Below the pieces are notes generated by a model that was not told where the DNA came from, made no database searches, and was given only the letters and a program-made list of their open reading frames with translations. 14,859 bases of DNA from an uncultured Bacteroidota bacterium (lineage in GTDB: Bacteria > Bacteroidota > Ignavibacteria > UBA10030 > UBA8401), in NCBI GenBank assembly GCA_937920105.1, contig CALETH010000074.1, positions 1-14,859 of the forward strand, written 5' to 3'. Of the stretch, positions 14,220 through 14,859 are shown one piece after another. How positions within the stretch are numbered: the stretch's first letter is position 1; each line of letters begins with the position of its first letter. The translations under genes and the position numbers were made by a program.

Positions 14220-14817
14220 ATGATATATTTTTTATTTTTTATATTTCTTTTTCAAGGAAATTTTGAAATAAAAGAAATTTCTTTTTCTGGTTCTGCGTAT
14301 GATTTACGTACAAAAGAATATCTTTATACAGAGACCCATAGAGAGCTTTATGAAAATAAACATCTTTCTTCAAGTATAACATATACCGATGAGAAAGGGA
14401 AAGTCATTGCAAAAAAAGAAATTGATTATAGAGAAGATTCTCTTAAACCAACATTTCAACTAGAAGATATGCGAGATGGATATCTAGAAGGAGCAAAAGT
14501 AAGAAAAGACACAATAACACTTATCTCACGTAAAAATAAAAACTCTTTACTAAAAGAAAAAACTCTTATCATTCCAGAACCTATTATTATTGATGCTGGT
14601 TTAAATGCATTTGTCAGAAAAAATTGGGATGAACTAGAAAAAGGAAAAACTCTAAAATTTAATCTTGCCGTACCAAATGAATTGGACTACTTTAGTTTTA
14701 GAATAACAAAAAGTGGAGAAAAAGAAATTGAAAAAAAGAAAACAATTATTCTCAAAGTAGAACCATCAAATTTTATTATACGAGCATTAGTAAATCCAAT
14801 AATAATATATTATGAAA
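14220..14817 (+). CDS. secreted protein of unknown function, 3'-truncated
   Basis: About 199 genomic codons. The frame then runs into adapter sequence, which supplies the false C-terminus IGRAHV and a false stop at 14838-14840. A short hydrophobic N-terminus (residues 2-12) suggests export. Visible blocks are FSGSAYDLRTKEYLYTETH, SITYTDEKGKVIAKKEIDY, LEDMRDGYLEGAK, IIIDAGLNAFVRKNWDEL and LVNPIIIYYEK. These resemble, from memory, an uncharacterised bacterial secreted family whose members continue for a few dozen residues past this point. The ATG is one base after the CsgG-like stop, so the two are co-transcribed. No catalytic motif is apparent and I assign no function. Confidence 0.8.
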
Positions 14818-14859
14818 AGATCGGAAGAGCACACGTCTGAACTCCAGTCACCAGATCTG
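14818..14859. other. Illumina adapter with index (contig artefact)
   Basis: Beginning at AGATCGGAAGAGC, this stretch is the index-side TruSeq adapter through CCAGTCAC, followed by CAGATC (14852-14857), which equals a standard TruSeq six-base index. The last two bases TG do not continue the adapter and make the palindrome CAGATCTG. None of this is genomic. Read in frame it gives the familiar contaminant peptide IGRAHV. Confidence 0.97.

Overview
The window is one assembled contig, with Illumina adapter sequence at both ends (1-15 and 14818-14859). The real DNA is bases 16-14817. It is AT-rich (roughly one third G+C by eye) and densely coding, with no gap longer than about 150 bases. It carries no tRNA, rRNA, transposon or CRISPR array that I can see. 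A secreted protein with a textbook type IX secretion (T9SS/Por) C-terminal sorting domain, a DUF4905-like protein, the futalosine route to menaquinone and large aromatic-terminated outer-membrane proteins together point to the Bacteroidota/Chlorobiota group. Ignavibacteria or a close relative is most likely. That placement is inferred from family knowledge, not from a marker gene.

Layout. (1) 16-3186, plus strand: a large, 5'-truncated outer-membrane beta-barrel candidate. (2) 9049 down to 3196, minus strand: a tight five-gene run made of a MqnE-MqnA fusion, a TIR-like-domain protein with a long Pro/Lys/Glu linker, MqnC, a small outer-membrane protein and an S41-family lipoprotein peptidase. 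Spacings are 5, 76, -4 and 2 bases. (3) 9050-9195: a divergent control region with a plausible promoter for the menaquinone genes, overlapped by a TGAT-N4-ATCA palindrome of FNR/CRP type. (4) 9196-10068, plus strand: a T9SS-exported protein with a CX4CH heme-like motif, closed by a strong intrinsic terminator. (5) 10173-14817, plus strand: a second tight run of a DUF4905-like protein, a membrane HdrD-like iron-sulfur oxidoreductase resembling ETF:menaquinone oxidoreductase, a Haem_bd cytochrome c-like protein, a CsgG-like protein with helical repeats, and a 3'-truncated secreted protein.

How it fits together. The minus-strand run makes menaquinone precursor. MqnA (chorismate dehydratase) and MqnE (aminofutalosine synthase) catalyse consecutive steps and are fused here, and MqnC acts two steps later. 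The plus-strand run encodes a probable menaquinone-reducing iron-sulfur enzyme and a heme protein, so the locus links quinone synthesis to quinone use. The most unusual element is the TIR-like gene between mqnE-mqnA and mqnC. The reaction between those enzymes is an N-glycosidic cleavage, the chemistry that TIR and related folds perform. Whether that is meaningful or coincidental cannot be decided from sequence alone.
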